NCBI GenBank assembly: GCA_902464295.1
Contig: CABQIW010000019.1
Span: forward strand, 1-40,027
DNA length: 40,027 bases
Origin: an uncultured Eggerthella sp.
Lineage (GTDB): Bacteria; Actinomycetota; Coriobacteriia; Coriobacteriales; Eggerthellaceae
Direction of reading: 5' to 3'
The translations under genes were made by a program, and so were the position numbers. This document shows positions 17,596 to 24,778 of the stretch, in pieces; position 1 is the first letter of the stretch; each line of letters begins with the position of its first letter. Below the pieces are notes generated by a model. The model was not told the origin of the DNA. It made no database searches and saw only the letters and a list, made by a program, of their open reading frames with translations.

Positions 17596-17606
17596 CATGC
17601 TAGAAT
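17579..17606 (+). promoter_or_regulatory. Promoter of tRNA-Val, starting inside the thioesterase gene
   Basis: TTGAAG (17579-17584) and TAGAAT (17601-17606) are 16 bp apart, with the tRNA 5' end 13 bases downstream of the -10. The -35 lies within the final codons of the thioesterase gene. Confidence 0.6.
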
Positions 17607-17618
17607 AAGAACTCACAC

Positions 17619-17693
17619 GGACGCTTAGCTCAGCGGGAGAGCATCGCCTTCACACGGCGGGGGTCGCTGGTTCAAACCCAGTAGCGTCCACCA
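17619..17693 (+). tRNA. tRNA-Val (anticodon CAC)
   Basis: A 75-nt cloverleaf with encoded CCA. The acceptor stem GGACGCT pairs perfectly with AGCGTCC. The anticodon stem TCGCC/GGCGG holds loop TTCACAC with anticodon CAC at 17651-17653, reading GTG. The T arm is GCTGG-TTCAAAC-CCAGT. Confidence 0.97.
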
Positions 17694-17701
17694 TGTATAC
17701 C

Positions 17702-17739
17702 AGGTCAGCATCAGTTTTTGGTGCTGACCTTTTCTTTTT
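17702..17739 (+). terminator. Terminator downstream of tRNA-Val
   Basis: A 9-bp perfect stem AGGTCAGCA (17702-17710) with TGCTGACCT (17722-17730), an 11-base loop, then TTTCTTTTTC. It ends just before the convergent histidine kinase gene. Confidence 0.88.
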
Positions 17740-17746
17740 CTCAGGC

Positions 17747-19282
17747 TTAGCGTTTCAGAGGGAATCGAACAGAAAAGACCGACCCTTTTCCCAGCTCGCT
17801 CTCAACCTCGATGCTGCCATTGTGATGCTCGACCGCATGCTTCACGATCGCAAGCCCCAAACCGGTACCGCCCGTTTCTTTGGAGCGGCTCTTATCAACT
17901 CGGTAGAAACGCTCGAAGATCTTCTGCTGTTCATCAGGTGAAATGCCAACGCCCGTATCCATGACCCGCACGACTGCCTGCACGAAGTCGATCGGGCGGG
18001 CAACATGCGAACGCGGACCGAAACGCATCTCGTCTGCACCTGCCTCCTTATCGCAACGCCCAAGAACAGCGGGCGCACTTTCGGTATCGACCGCGACCAC
18101 CACTTCGCCACCAGGCCTGTTGTAGCGAATGGCATTGCTCACCAGATTGGTCATGACCTGCTCCATCAATGGCTCGTTGCCATCGATGAGAACGCGCTGC
18201 CCGTCCTGCCCCTCCACGCGCAATGAAACCTCATGCTTCTCAGCGAGCGGACGCAGGCGCTCAGCCACGCTTTCAGCCAGAGCATGCAGATCGATGCAGT
18301 CTGAAAGCCCATCAGGAGAAACGGGCTCGTCCAATCGCGACAAGGCAAGCACATCGTCGATCAGAGCGTACATATGCTGCGACTCCTCATGGATGATGCC
18401 TGCGAATTTGACCGTGTCCTCAGCGGGCACCATTCCCGTCGAAAGAAGTTCGGAATACCCCGCTATCACTTGCAAAGGAGTCTTCATCTCATGCGAAACA
18501 TTTGCCGAAAACGCACGGCGCATATCCTCTGCGCGCATCAATTCTCGATTTTGTTCGCGAAGTTGTTGTTGCTGTTGCTCGATGCGACCGAGCAGAGGAT
18601 CCATCTCAAGATAGCTCGTATGCCCCAATCCCTCATCGGCATCGAACCCGTTGAGAGGTGCCATGATGCGGCGCGTCAACAACCGTGAGAAGAACACCAC
18701 CATGATAACGACCACGATCAAGATGATCACGAGCGGAATGATCAGAGAATGCATGAATGAGAATAGCGATTCTCGCGTCTCGCTCAAGCGCAAAACATCG
18801 CCTGAATCAAGGCGCACCGCCGCATAGATCGTATCGTTCTTGAGTGTTTCGGAATAGCGCGTGACCATGCCTGCGCCAGTTACAAAAGCGCTCTGCACCT
18901 CAGGACGATCGGCGTGGTTCCCGATCGAAGATGCGCTGTTTTGATCAGGCGCAGTGCTATCGTAGAGGACATCGCCCGATGGCGAGATGAGCGTGTAACG
19001 GACGGTCTCGCCTAGTTGATCGCGCAAGACGGCTACCTGCTCAAGAGTGCTCATGCTATCAAGCTGGCTCGCAGTTTCGCGCGCAGCACCGAGGATCTTG
19101 TCTTCCGCGTCCTTCTCATAAGAAGCGTGGAAGAGCACGCCCATCGCAAGTGCAACCACGGCCACTACCAAGATAGAGAAAGAAAGCACGGTCACGAAGA
19201 TCGTGGTCGAAAGCCTTTTCTTATGCGTGTTCTGAACAGCAATCACGCTCTTGACCCCTTCACCCTGCCTGATGCCATGCAC
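17747..19282 (-). CDS. phoR: PhoR-like sensor histidine kinase
   Basis: A membrane kinase of 511 residues paired with the PhoB-like regulator. Two helices (STTIFVTVLSFSILVVAVVA and, about 150 residues later, SLIIPLVIILIVVVIMVVFF) frame an extracytoplasmic sensor region; then comes the core with phospho-acceptor His264 in ANVSHEMKTPLQVIAGY, an N-box TNLVSNAIRYNRPGG, and G-boxes MDTGVGISPDEQQKIFERFY and GGTGLGLAIVKHAVEHHNG. The start is uncertain: GTG at 19282 is preferred because GAAGGAG lies 5 bases upstream, but GTG at 19246 (AAGGGG, 8 bases) and GTG at 19312 are also open. It follows the regulator by about 50 bases and pstSCAB, which supports phosphate sensing. The gene symbol is by context. 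Confidence 0.88.
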   Translation of the reverse strand: MHGIRQGEGVKSVIAVQNTHKKRLSTTIFVTVLSFSILVVAVVALAMGVLFHASYEKDAEDKILGAARETASQLDSMSTLEQVAVLRDQLGETVRYTLISPSGDVLYDSTAPDQNSASSIGNHADRPEVQSAFVTGAGMVTRYSETLKNDTIYAAVRLDSGDVLRLSETRESLFSFMHSLIIPLVIILIVVVIMVVFFSRLLTRRIMAPLNGFDADEGLGHTSYLEMDPLLGRIEQQQQQLREQNRELMRAEDMRRAFSANVSHEMKTPLQVIAGYSELLSTGMVPAEDTVKFAGIIHEESQHMYALIDDVLALSRLDEPVSPDGLSDCIDLHALAESVAERLRPLAEKHEVSLRVEGQDGQRVLIDGNEPLMEQVMTNLVSNAIRYNRPGGEVVVAVDTESAPAVLGRCDKEAGADEMRFGPRSHVARPIDFVQAVVRVMDTGVGISPDEQQKIFERFYRVDKSRSKETGGTGLGLAIVKHAVEHHNGSIEVESELGKGSVFSVRFPLKR

Positions 19283-19330
19283 GGAGTCTCCTTCGCGCGA
19301 TCGTTCCCGCACAACATCTCGCTCGATGCG

Positions 19331-20023
19331 TCATGCGCGCATACGATAGCCGATGCCATGCACGGTCTCGATGTTCTTACCAACGCCCGAACATGCTCGG
19401 TCGAGTTTTTGACGCAAGGTCTGAACATGCACATCGACCGTTCGGGAATGCCCTACGAAGGATTCGCCCCATACCGTCTCGAAGAGCTGCGCTCGGCTCA
19501 AGGCATGCCCCACATGCGCGATCAGCATCCGAAGAAGATCGAATTCCTTTACGGTGAGCTTCACGGGTTCCCCTTGCACCGTGCACGTATGCGCATCCAT
19601 ATCAAGGTCGATGCCGTTGCAATGAAGCTCGTTCGGGGTCTTCGTTGTCACCGTTGGCGCCTGCGCGCGACGATAAAGAGCGCGAACACGAGCTACCAGC
19701 TCCATCATGCCGAACGGCTTTGCCAAGTAATCATCGGCACCTAACTCGAGTCCTTGCACCTTATCGATCTCGGACCCTTTTGCAGTGAGCATCATGATGG
19801 GAAGATGCTGGGTTGCCTCATGGCTGCGCAAACGACGCAGTATCTCGAGCCCGTCTATGCCCGGCAGCATGATATCGAGCAGGATCACATCGGGGAGTTG
19901 CTGTTCGCAGGCAGCGAAAAAGGGTTCCGCATCAGGAAAGCCGCGTGTTTCGAAGCCCGCTTGCGAAAGCGTATAGACGGCCAGATCACGAATATTGGCA
20001 TCATCTTCAACGTAGTAGATCAT
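19331..20023 (-). CDS. phoB: PhoB-like response regulator
   Basis: A 230-residue OmpR-family regulator with receiver domain (acidic pocket YYVEDD, phospho-acceptor Asp50 in VILLDIMLPGIDG, Lys102 in YLAKPFG) and C-terminal winged helix (LTVKEFDLLRMLIAHVGHAL, RTVDVHVQTLRQKL, ETVHGIGYRMR). ATG at 20023 begins the domain exactly where the family does; the frame is open to 20122 but without a reasonable start context. It lies between pstB and the kinase gene on the same strand, so it very likely controls the pst genes in response to phosphate. A 14-bp element shared with the pstS promoter lies 50 bases upstream. Confidence 0.92.
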   Translation of the reverse strand: MIYYVEDDANIRDLAVYTLSQAGFETRGFPDAEPFFAACEQQLPDVILLDIMLPGIDGLEILRRLRSHEATQHLPIMMLTAKGSEIDKVQGLELGADDYLAKPFGMMELVARVRALYRRAQAPTVTTKTPNELHCNGIDLDMDAHTCTVQGEPVKLTVKEFDLLRMLIAHVGHALSRAQLFETVWGESFVGHSRTVDVHVQTLRQKLDRACSGVGKNIETVHGIGYRMRA

Positions 20024-20072
20024 GCCCTTGATTCTAGCATCGGAGCGTGAGTGCGCACCCAAGAGGCGTGTC

Positions 20073-20086
20073 AAGTTTTTGTAAAG
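20073..20086 (-). promoter_or_regulatory. Candidate Pho box upstream of the phoB-like gene
   Basis: On the minus strand it reads CTTTACAAAAACTT, 13 of 14 bases identical to the element before pstS (23881-23894). A -10-like TAGAAT starts 36 bases further downstream. Confidence 0.5.
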
Positions 20087-20161
20087 CTTTCCGGTGGTGA
20101 GCCTCTTTACTAAAACGAACAACTGCTTGCGCGGGTCGCATCATACAAGCATGATCTCACG

Positions 20162-21031
20162 TTAGCCAAAGCGTCCCGCCACATAATCAGCGGTACGCTG
20201 ATCGTGCGGTTCGGTGAAGATCATCTGGGTATCCCCCGCTTCAACCATCTCACCCAACAAGAAGAACGCCGTCTTATCCGAAACACGCAATGCTTGCAGC
20301 ATGTTGTGCGTCACCATCACCACGGTGTAGCGCTCCTTCAAGGTGTCGACCAGCTCTTCGATCTTCGCGGTGGAAATAGGGTCGAGCGCACTGGTGGACT
20401 CATCCATCAAGAGCACCTCGGGACGTACCGCAAGCGCGCGAGCGATGCACAAACGCTGTTGTTGACCTCCCGAAAGACCAAGCGCACTCTTCTTGAGGCG
20501 ATCCTTCACCTCTTCCCAGAGCGCCGCATCGCGCAACGACTGCTCGACGATCTCGTCCAGTTCATCGCGCCGCTTGATGCCATGCGTGCGCGGTCCGAAC
20601 GCGATATTGTCATAGATGCTCATGGGAAAAGGATTCGGCTGTTGGAAGACCATGCCTACTCGGCGCCTCAGGTCCGTTACTGCGATATCCCGATAGGCAT
20701 CTTGCTCGTCAAGCGCCACCAATCCATCGATGCGGCACCCTTCAACAAGATCGTTCATACGATTGAGCGTCTTCAGGAGCGTCGACTTGCCGCAACCCGA
20801 GGGACCGATGAGCGCGGTCACCTGGTTCTTTGGAAAGCTGAGCGAGACATTCTTGAGCGCATGGAAATCGCCATAATGAAGATCCAGATCACGAACTTCC
20901 ATCTTGACCTGCTCATCTACCTCATATCGTTCAGGCGCTCGCTCACGATCACTCAGCGGCTGCTGGAAGGCCTCTTCACAAGCAAACTCCGAACGCTGTT
21001 CAGAGGATGGTCGATCGATCGATAGGTTCAT
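20162..21031 (-). CDS. pstB: Phosphate ABC transporter ATP-binding protein
   Basis: ATPase of the high-affinity phosphate importer, 289 residues. Walker A GPSGCGKST, Q-loop VFQQPNPFPMSIYDN (the PstB-specific form), signature LSGGQQQRLCIARAL, Walker B VLLMDESTSALDP and the switch region VMVTHNMLQA are all present. ATG at 21031 has an AAGAGAG ribosome site about 8 bases upstream and gives an N-terminal extension of about 40 residues before the usual start of PstB homology (MEVRDLDLHYGDF); whether this polar, Glu/Arg-rich head is translated is not certain, since an internal ATG lies right there. It is the last gene of pstSCAB. No phoU follows, although phoU usually accompanies pst operons. Confidence 0.96.
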   Translation of the reverse strand: MNLSIDRPSSEQRSEFACEEAFQQPLSDRERAPERYEVDEQVKMEVRDLDLHYGDFHALKNVSLSFPKNQVTALIGPSGCGKSTLLKTLNRMNDLVEGCRIDGLVALDEQDAYRDIAVTDLRRRVGMVFQQPNPFPMSIYDNIAFGPRTHGIKRRDELDEIVEQSLRDAALWEEVKDRLKKSALGLSGGQQQRLCIARALAVRPEVLLMDESTSALDPISTAKIEELVDTLKERYTVVMVTHNMLQALRVSDKTAFFLLGEMVEAGDTQMIFTEPHDQRTADYVAGRFG

Positions 21032-21099
21032 ACGTTTCTCTCTTTCATACGATCCGGCGAAACAGCGACAGTGAAAACGTCCGTTTCGCCCTTTAGCTA

Positions 21100-21996
21100 T
21101 CACTTCACGCGCAAGCGCTTCTCGGCCACATTGGCGATCACGTTCAAGAGCGTAACCAGCACCAACAGCACAACAGCAGTGGCGTAGGTCTCATCGATAT
21201 GCAGCCCTTCGGAGGCGAGCACATACATGTGGACCGCCAGCGTTCGACAGGAATCGAAGAGCGCGAAGATGCCCTGACCACCGAAATCGGGAATCTGTGC
21301 GATGGTCCCCGCCGTGAAGAGTAAGGCCGCTACCTCACCAACGCAGCGCCCAAGCGCCAGCAGAACGCCGCCCACGATTCCCGGCAGAGCGCTCGGCAGC
21401 ACGCACCGAAAGATCGTGCGGAGATACCCCGCGCCCAGCGCGAACCCACCCGCGCGATAGGAAGCAGGCACCGCGATCAGCGCTTCTTCGGCGGTACGCA
21501 TGACCACTGGCAGGACCATGATGGCGAGCGTGCACGCACCCGAGAGCAAAGAAAGCCCCCAACCAAGCACCGTGGTGAAGAACAGCATGCCGAACAATCC
21601 GTAGATGATGGAGGGAATGCCTTGCAGCGTTTCGGTAGTAACGCGCACTACGCGCACGAACCGACTTCCCGGTTTCGCATATTCCACTAGATAGATCGCC
21701 GAAGAGACCCCAATGGGCACTGCGATCAAAAGCGCAAGCAACGCCATATAGAGCGTACTTATGAGCGCCGGCATCAACGAGACATTTTCAGAGGTGTAGC
21801 TCCATTCGAAAAGCGCTGGCGTTAGATGCGGAATGCCATTCACCAAGATGAATCCCACGATACCCAGGAGCACGAGCGTCGTGAAGAGCGCACCGACATA
21901 GATCACGCCGCGCGCGATCTGGCTTGAAGCATGCGCTCGAGAAGAGGAGATTGGCCCCGTTTTGTGCGCGAGACCACTTGATGCAAGAGCCTTCAT
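21100..21996 (-). CDS. pstA: Phosphate ABC transporter permease PstA
   Basis: Inner-membrane permease of 298 residues with about six helices. Typical PstA features are GIPSIIYGLFGMLFF after the first long loop, RTAEEALIAVPASYRAGGFA (the EAA-type contact for PstB) and ALGRCVGEVAALLFTAG. The ATG at 21996 overlaps the TGA of pstC by four bases (ATGA) and is preceded by GAGGGGTGAG, so it is translationally coupled. Works as a heterodimer with PstC. Confidence 0.97.
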   Translation of the reverse strand: MKALASSGLAHKTGPISSSRAHASSQIARGVIYVGALFTTLVLLGIVGFILVNGIPHLTPALFEWSYTSENVSLMPALISTLYMALLALLIAVPIGVSSAIYLVEYAKPGSRFVRVVRVTTETLQGIPSIIYGLFGMLFFTTVLGWGLSLLSGACTLAIMVLPVVMRTAEEALIAVPASYRAGGFALGAGYLRTIFRCVLPSALPGIVGGVLLALGRCVGEVAALLFTAGTIAQIPDFGGQGIFALFDSCRTLAVHMYVLASEGLHIDETYATAVVLLVLVTLLNVIANVAEKRLRVK

Positions 21997-22853
21997 GAGC
22001 GCTCACCCCTCTTCTTCATCGCGTTGAACAGCGTACTGATCAGCAAGATGAAAACGAACAGCACCACGCCGGTCGCGATCAAGGCACCACGGTGAAGGTC
22101 AGCTGCATAGCCCATCTCGAGCACGATGTTCGCGGTCATGGTACGCACGCCATCGAAGACCGATGCAGGGATGATCGGCTGATTGCCCGCCACCATCACT
22201 ACCGCCATGGTCTCGCCGATCGCGCGACCGATCCCGAGCACCACACCGGCCATGATGCCCGAGATAGCTGCCGGAACGAGCACACGAAGCACACTGCGCT
22301 CATGGGTCGCGCCCAACGCAAGCGCGCCTTCGTAGTAGGACTGGGGAACCGCATCGAGCGCGTTCTTCGCCACCGTGATGACCGTGGGCAAGATCATGAT
22401 GCCGAGCAAGATCGATGCAGCCAAAAGCGAAAGCCCATTGCCCGGTGCATTCAGGCGAATAAAGGGCACGATGATCATCAGTCCGAAAAAGCCATAGACC
22501 ACCGAAGGGATTCCCGCCAGAAGCTCAACGCCCGGCTTCAAGAACGCAGCGACCTTCGCCGAAGCGAACCGCGAGAGGAAGATCGCGGTCAGAAGGCCCG
22601 CAGGAACACCGAAGATGAGCGCACCCGCCGTTACATAGATGCTCCCGATGATCATGGGGAAGATCCCATAGATATCATTTGCGGGACGCCACGTGGTGCC
22701 CAAAAGGAAATCAGGAATGCCGATCTCGACCATGGCAGGCACGCCATTCGCGAACAAGAAAACGCAGATCAGCCCCACCGCCAAGATGGACAAGGCGGCT
22801 GCGAGTGCGAAAACCACACGCGCAGCCCCTTCTTTCAGAAAAGTCCTGTTCAT
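21993..22853 (-). CDS. pstC: Phosphate ABC transporter permease PstC
   Basis: Inner-membrane permease of 286 residues with about six helices. Family features are the segment IPDFLLGTTWRPANDIYGIF after the first helix, LAGIPSVVYGFFGLMIIVPF, the EAA loop VAKNALDAVPQSYYEGALAL and LGIGRAIGETMAVVMVAGNQ. ATG at 22853 directly abuts the pstS stop (TAAATG). It forms the phosphate channel with PstA and lies between the binding protein and PstA genes in the standard order. Confidence 0.97.
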   Translation of the reverse strand: MNRTFLKEGAARVVFALAAALSILAVGLICVFLFANGVPAMVEIGIPDFLLGTTWRPANDIYGIFPMIIGSIYVTAGALIFGVPAGLLTAIFLSRFASAKVAAFLKPGVELLAGIPSVVYGFFGLMIIVPFIRLNAPGNGLSLLAASILLGIMILPTVITVAKNALDAVPQSYYEGALALGATHERSVLRVLVPAAISGIMAGVVLGIGRAIGETMAVVMVAGNQPIIPASVFDGVRTMTANIVLEMGYAADLHRGALIATGVVLFVFILLISTLFNAMKKRGERS

Positions 22854-23792
22854 TTATTTCACGTCGCCCCAGCTGGTGATCTTGCCAGAGAAGATCTGCT
22901 TGACCTGATCGCTCGTGAGGCCTTCGATCACGGACTCGACCGGAACGATCACCGCGATGCCATCGCGAGCAATCGCTTGAGACTGAGCACCCTTGCCCGT
23001 CTCGGAATCCTTGAGCTCGCGCGATGCCATGCCGATGTCGCACGTGCCCTCGATTGCCATGATCACACCGGTGGTCGAGTCAGACTGTTGAACTTCGATG
23101 GTAGCCTCAGGATTTGCCTGCTCATACGCTTCAGCGAGCTTCTCCATGACCGGCGTTACCGAAGAAGACCCAGCAACGACGATCTTCTCGTTCGTGCCTG
23201 CAGGCGTGTAGCTTGTTGCATCTTCGCTCACGGCAATATAGCCGTTGTCCTCAACGATCGTCTGACCTTCCTTCGACATGATGAAGGTGATGAAATCTTG
23301 CGCAGCAGGCGTAAGCTCATCGGTGGTAACGATGTTGAACGGACGTGCGATCTTGTACGAACCGTCCTTCACGTTATCCGCTGTTGCTTCGACGCCATCG
23401 ATCTTGAGCGATTTCACGCTATCGTCAAGCGAACCGAGCGAGATATAGCCGATCGCTCCAGGATCGCCCTTCACGGAGGTCATCATGACCGAAGTAGAAT
23501 TGGTGATCGCAGCTGCATCGGTCGTGGTGTCGACCTTGTTGCCCTGATCGTCTGTTTCCTCCAGCCCGAACAGCTCGATAAAGGCACCGCGCGTACCGCT
23601 ACCATCCTCACGCGAGTATACCGAGATATCCTCTGTGCTCTGGCCTGATTCTTCTTGCTGCTTTTCTCCTGACGAGCAGCCTGCCAACCAACCGAGGCTG
23701 ATTGCCATGCATGCTGCTACGAGCGTGAGCATGAGCTTGGTTGCAAGCGAGCCCTTCCCTACAAGACTGCAAGCCATTCGTTGTTCTTTCAT
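22854..23792 (-). CDS. pstS: Phosphate-binding lipoprotein PstS with circularly permuted order
   Basis: A 312-residue lipoprotein that delivers phosphate to PstCA. The signal peptide ends in lipobox LAGC (Cys39), then a polar linker. The mature part contains both halves of PstS but in swapped order. Residues about 56-190 (ISVYSREDGSGTRGAFIELF, GDPGAIGYISLGSLDDSVKS, SKEGQTIVEDNGYIAV) correspond to the usual C-terminal half. Residues about 204-312 (IVVAGSSSVTPVMEKLAEAY, EGTCDIGMASRELKDSE, DQVKQIFSGKITSWGDV) correspond to the usual N-terminal half and end at the stop codon. Phosphate-binding SGTR and SSS motifs are both kept, so function is likely retained. ATG at 23792 follows AAAGGA by 10 bases. 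It is first in pstSCAB and preceded by a candidate Pho box. Confidence 0.95.
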   Translation of the reverse strand: MKEQRMACSLVGKGSLATKLMLTLVAACMAISLGWLAGCSSGEKQQEESGQSTEDISVYSREDGSGTRGAFIELFGLEETDDQGNKVDTTTDAAAITNSTSVMMTSVKGDPGAIGYISLGSLDDSVKSLKIDGVEATADNVKDGSYKIARPFNIVTTDELTPAAQDFITFIMSKEGQTIVEDNGYIAVSEDATSYTPAGTNEKIVVAGSSSVTPVMEKLAEAYEQANPEATIEVQQSDSTTGVIMAIEGTCDIGMASRELKDSETGKGAQSQAIARDGIAVIVPVESVIEGLTSDQVKQIFSGKITSWGDVK

Positions 23793-23880
23793 TGACGTTT
23801 CGTCCTTTCATTTCTTTCTTCAAATTCGTGTTAGCAACCATAATGAAGAAGACAAATCAAGGATTCGTCAGCTAAAAGAA

Positions 23881-23894
23881 AAGCTTTTGTAAAG
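23881..23894 (-). promoter_or_regulatory. Candidate Pho box upstream of pstS
   Basis: On the minus strand it reads CTTTACAAAAGCTT, differing by one base from the element before the phoB-like gene. A -10-like CATTAT starts 35 bases downstream, nearly the same distance as at the other site. It lies 88 bases upstream of the pstS ATG. Confidence 0.5.
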
Positions 23895-23976
23895 ACTCTC
23901 GCGCAGCATCCGGCACGCCCCTCTTAAGGAGAGCTCTCACAAAATCGGCCGATCGAAGCGAGTGCCGTTGGGAAGG

Positions 23977-24774
23977 CTATTTCCTGCCGAATGATCCGAA
24001 GGTGTTCTTGAGCGATTGTTTGAGCGTCTGGCGATTCATATCCGCGATGGAAGTGGTGAGCGGGATCGCTTTTGGACACACGCGCACACAATTCTGCGCA
24101 TTGCCGCAGCCCGAAACGCCGTCATCATCCATGATGGCATTCAGGCGAACATCGGCATGCATGGCTCCCGTAGGGTGCGCATTGAACAGGCGCACCTGCG
24201 AAAGCGGTGCAGGCCCCATGAAGTTGTGGGGCGTATCGGCGAGCTTCGTGTTGGGACACGCCTCGAAGCAACAGCCGCAGGTCATGCATTTGGAAAGCTC
24301 GTAGGCCCAGTCGCGCGTTCTTTGCGACATGCGGGGGCCAGGACCGAGATCGAACACGCCATCGATATCGATCCAAGCATGCACGCGCTTGAGATGCTCG
24401 AAGAGCTTCTGGCGATCGACCTTCAGGTCGCGCACGAGCGGGAACTTCGTGAGCGGCGCGAGCGTGATGGGCTGCTCGAGCGAATCGATGAGCGTCGAAC
24501 ATGCTTGCCGCGCAACGCCATTGATCAACATCGTGCAAGCTCCGCACACTTCTTCGAGGCACACGCTCTCCCACACCACCGGCGTAGTAGGCGTGCCATC
24601 AGCAAGCACCGGATGCGCACGAATAGCCATGAGCGCCGAGACCACATTCATGTTCGGATGCCATTCGATCTCGAAATCTTCATAGCGGCTTTGTGCCTCG
24701 GGGCTATCCTGACGCTTGATGTGGAGCTTGATGGTCTTCGTTGATTCTGGCTTCACGGGATCATTCGCTTCCAT
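23977..24774 (-). CDS. sdhB: Succinate dehydrogenase/fumarate reductase iron-sulfur subunit
   Basis: The 265-residue subunit that passes electrons between the flavoprotein and the heme subunit. The plant-type [2Fe-2S] motif is CLEEVCGACTMLINGVARQA plus the following Cys; the C-terminal ferredoxin-like part has CMTCGCCFEACPNTK and CGNAQNCVRVCPKAIP for the [4Fe-4S] and [3Fe-4S]/[4Fe-4S] centres. ATG at 24774 has an optimal AAGGAGG 8 bases upstream and starts 4 bases after the flavoprotein stop (24779); the longer frame to 24816 would overlap the flavoprotein gene. In an anaerobe of this type the enzyme probably works as menaquinol:fumarate reductase, but sequence does not fix the direction. Third gene of the CAB operon. 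Confidence 0.95.
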   Translation of the reverse strand: MEANDPVKPESTKTIKLHIKRQDSPEAQSRYEDFEIEWHPNMNVVSALMAIRAHPVLADGTPTTPVVWESVCLEEVCGACTMLINGVARQACSTLIDSLEQPITLAPLTKFPLVRDLKVDRQKLFEHLKRVHAWIDIDGVFDLGPGPRMSQRTRDWAYELSKCMTCGCCFEACPNTKLADTPHNFMGPAPLSQVRLFNAHPTGAMHADVRLNAIMDDDGVSGCGNAQNCVRVCPKAIPLTTSIADMNRQTLKQSLKNTFGSFGRK

Positions 24775-24778
24775 GGCT

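Noticed and set aside
22092..23648. Long plus-strand frame of 518 codons opposite pstC/pstS
   Set aside because: Antisense to two secure genes; composition is the His/Arg/Asp-rich pattern produced by the opposite strand of GC-rich genes.
23911..23967. Distant inverted repeat CGGCAC/GTGCCG and the GAGAGCTCTC palindrome after sdhB
   Set aside because: Arms are short and far apart, no T run follows on the minus strand; not convincing as terminator or operator.
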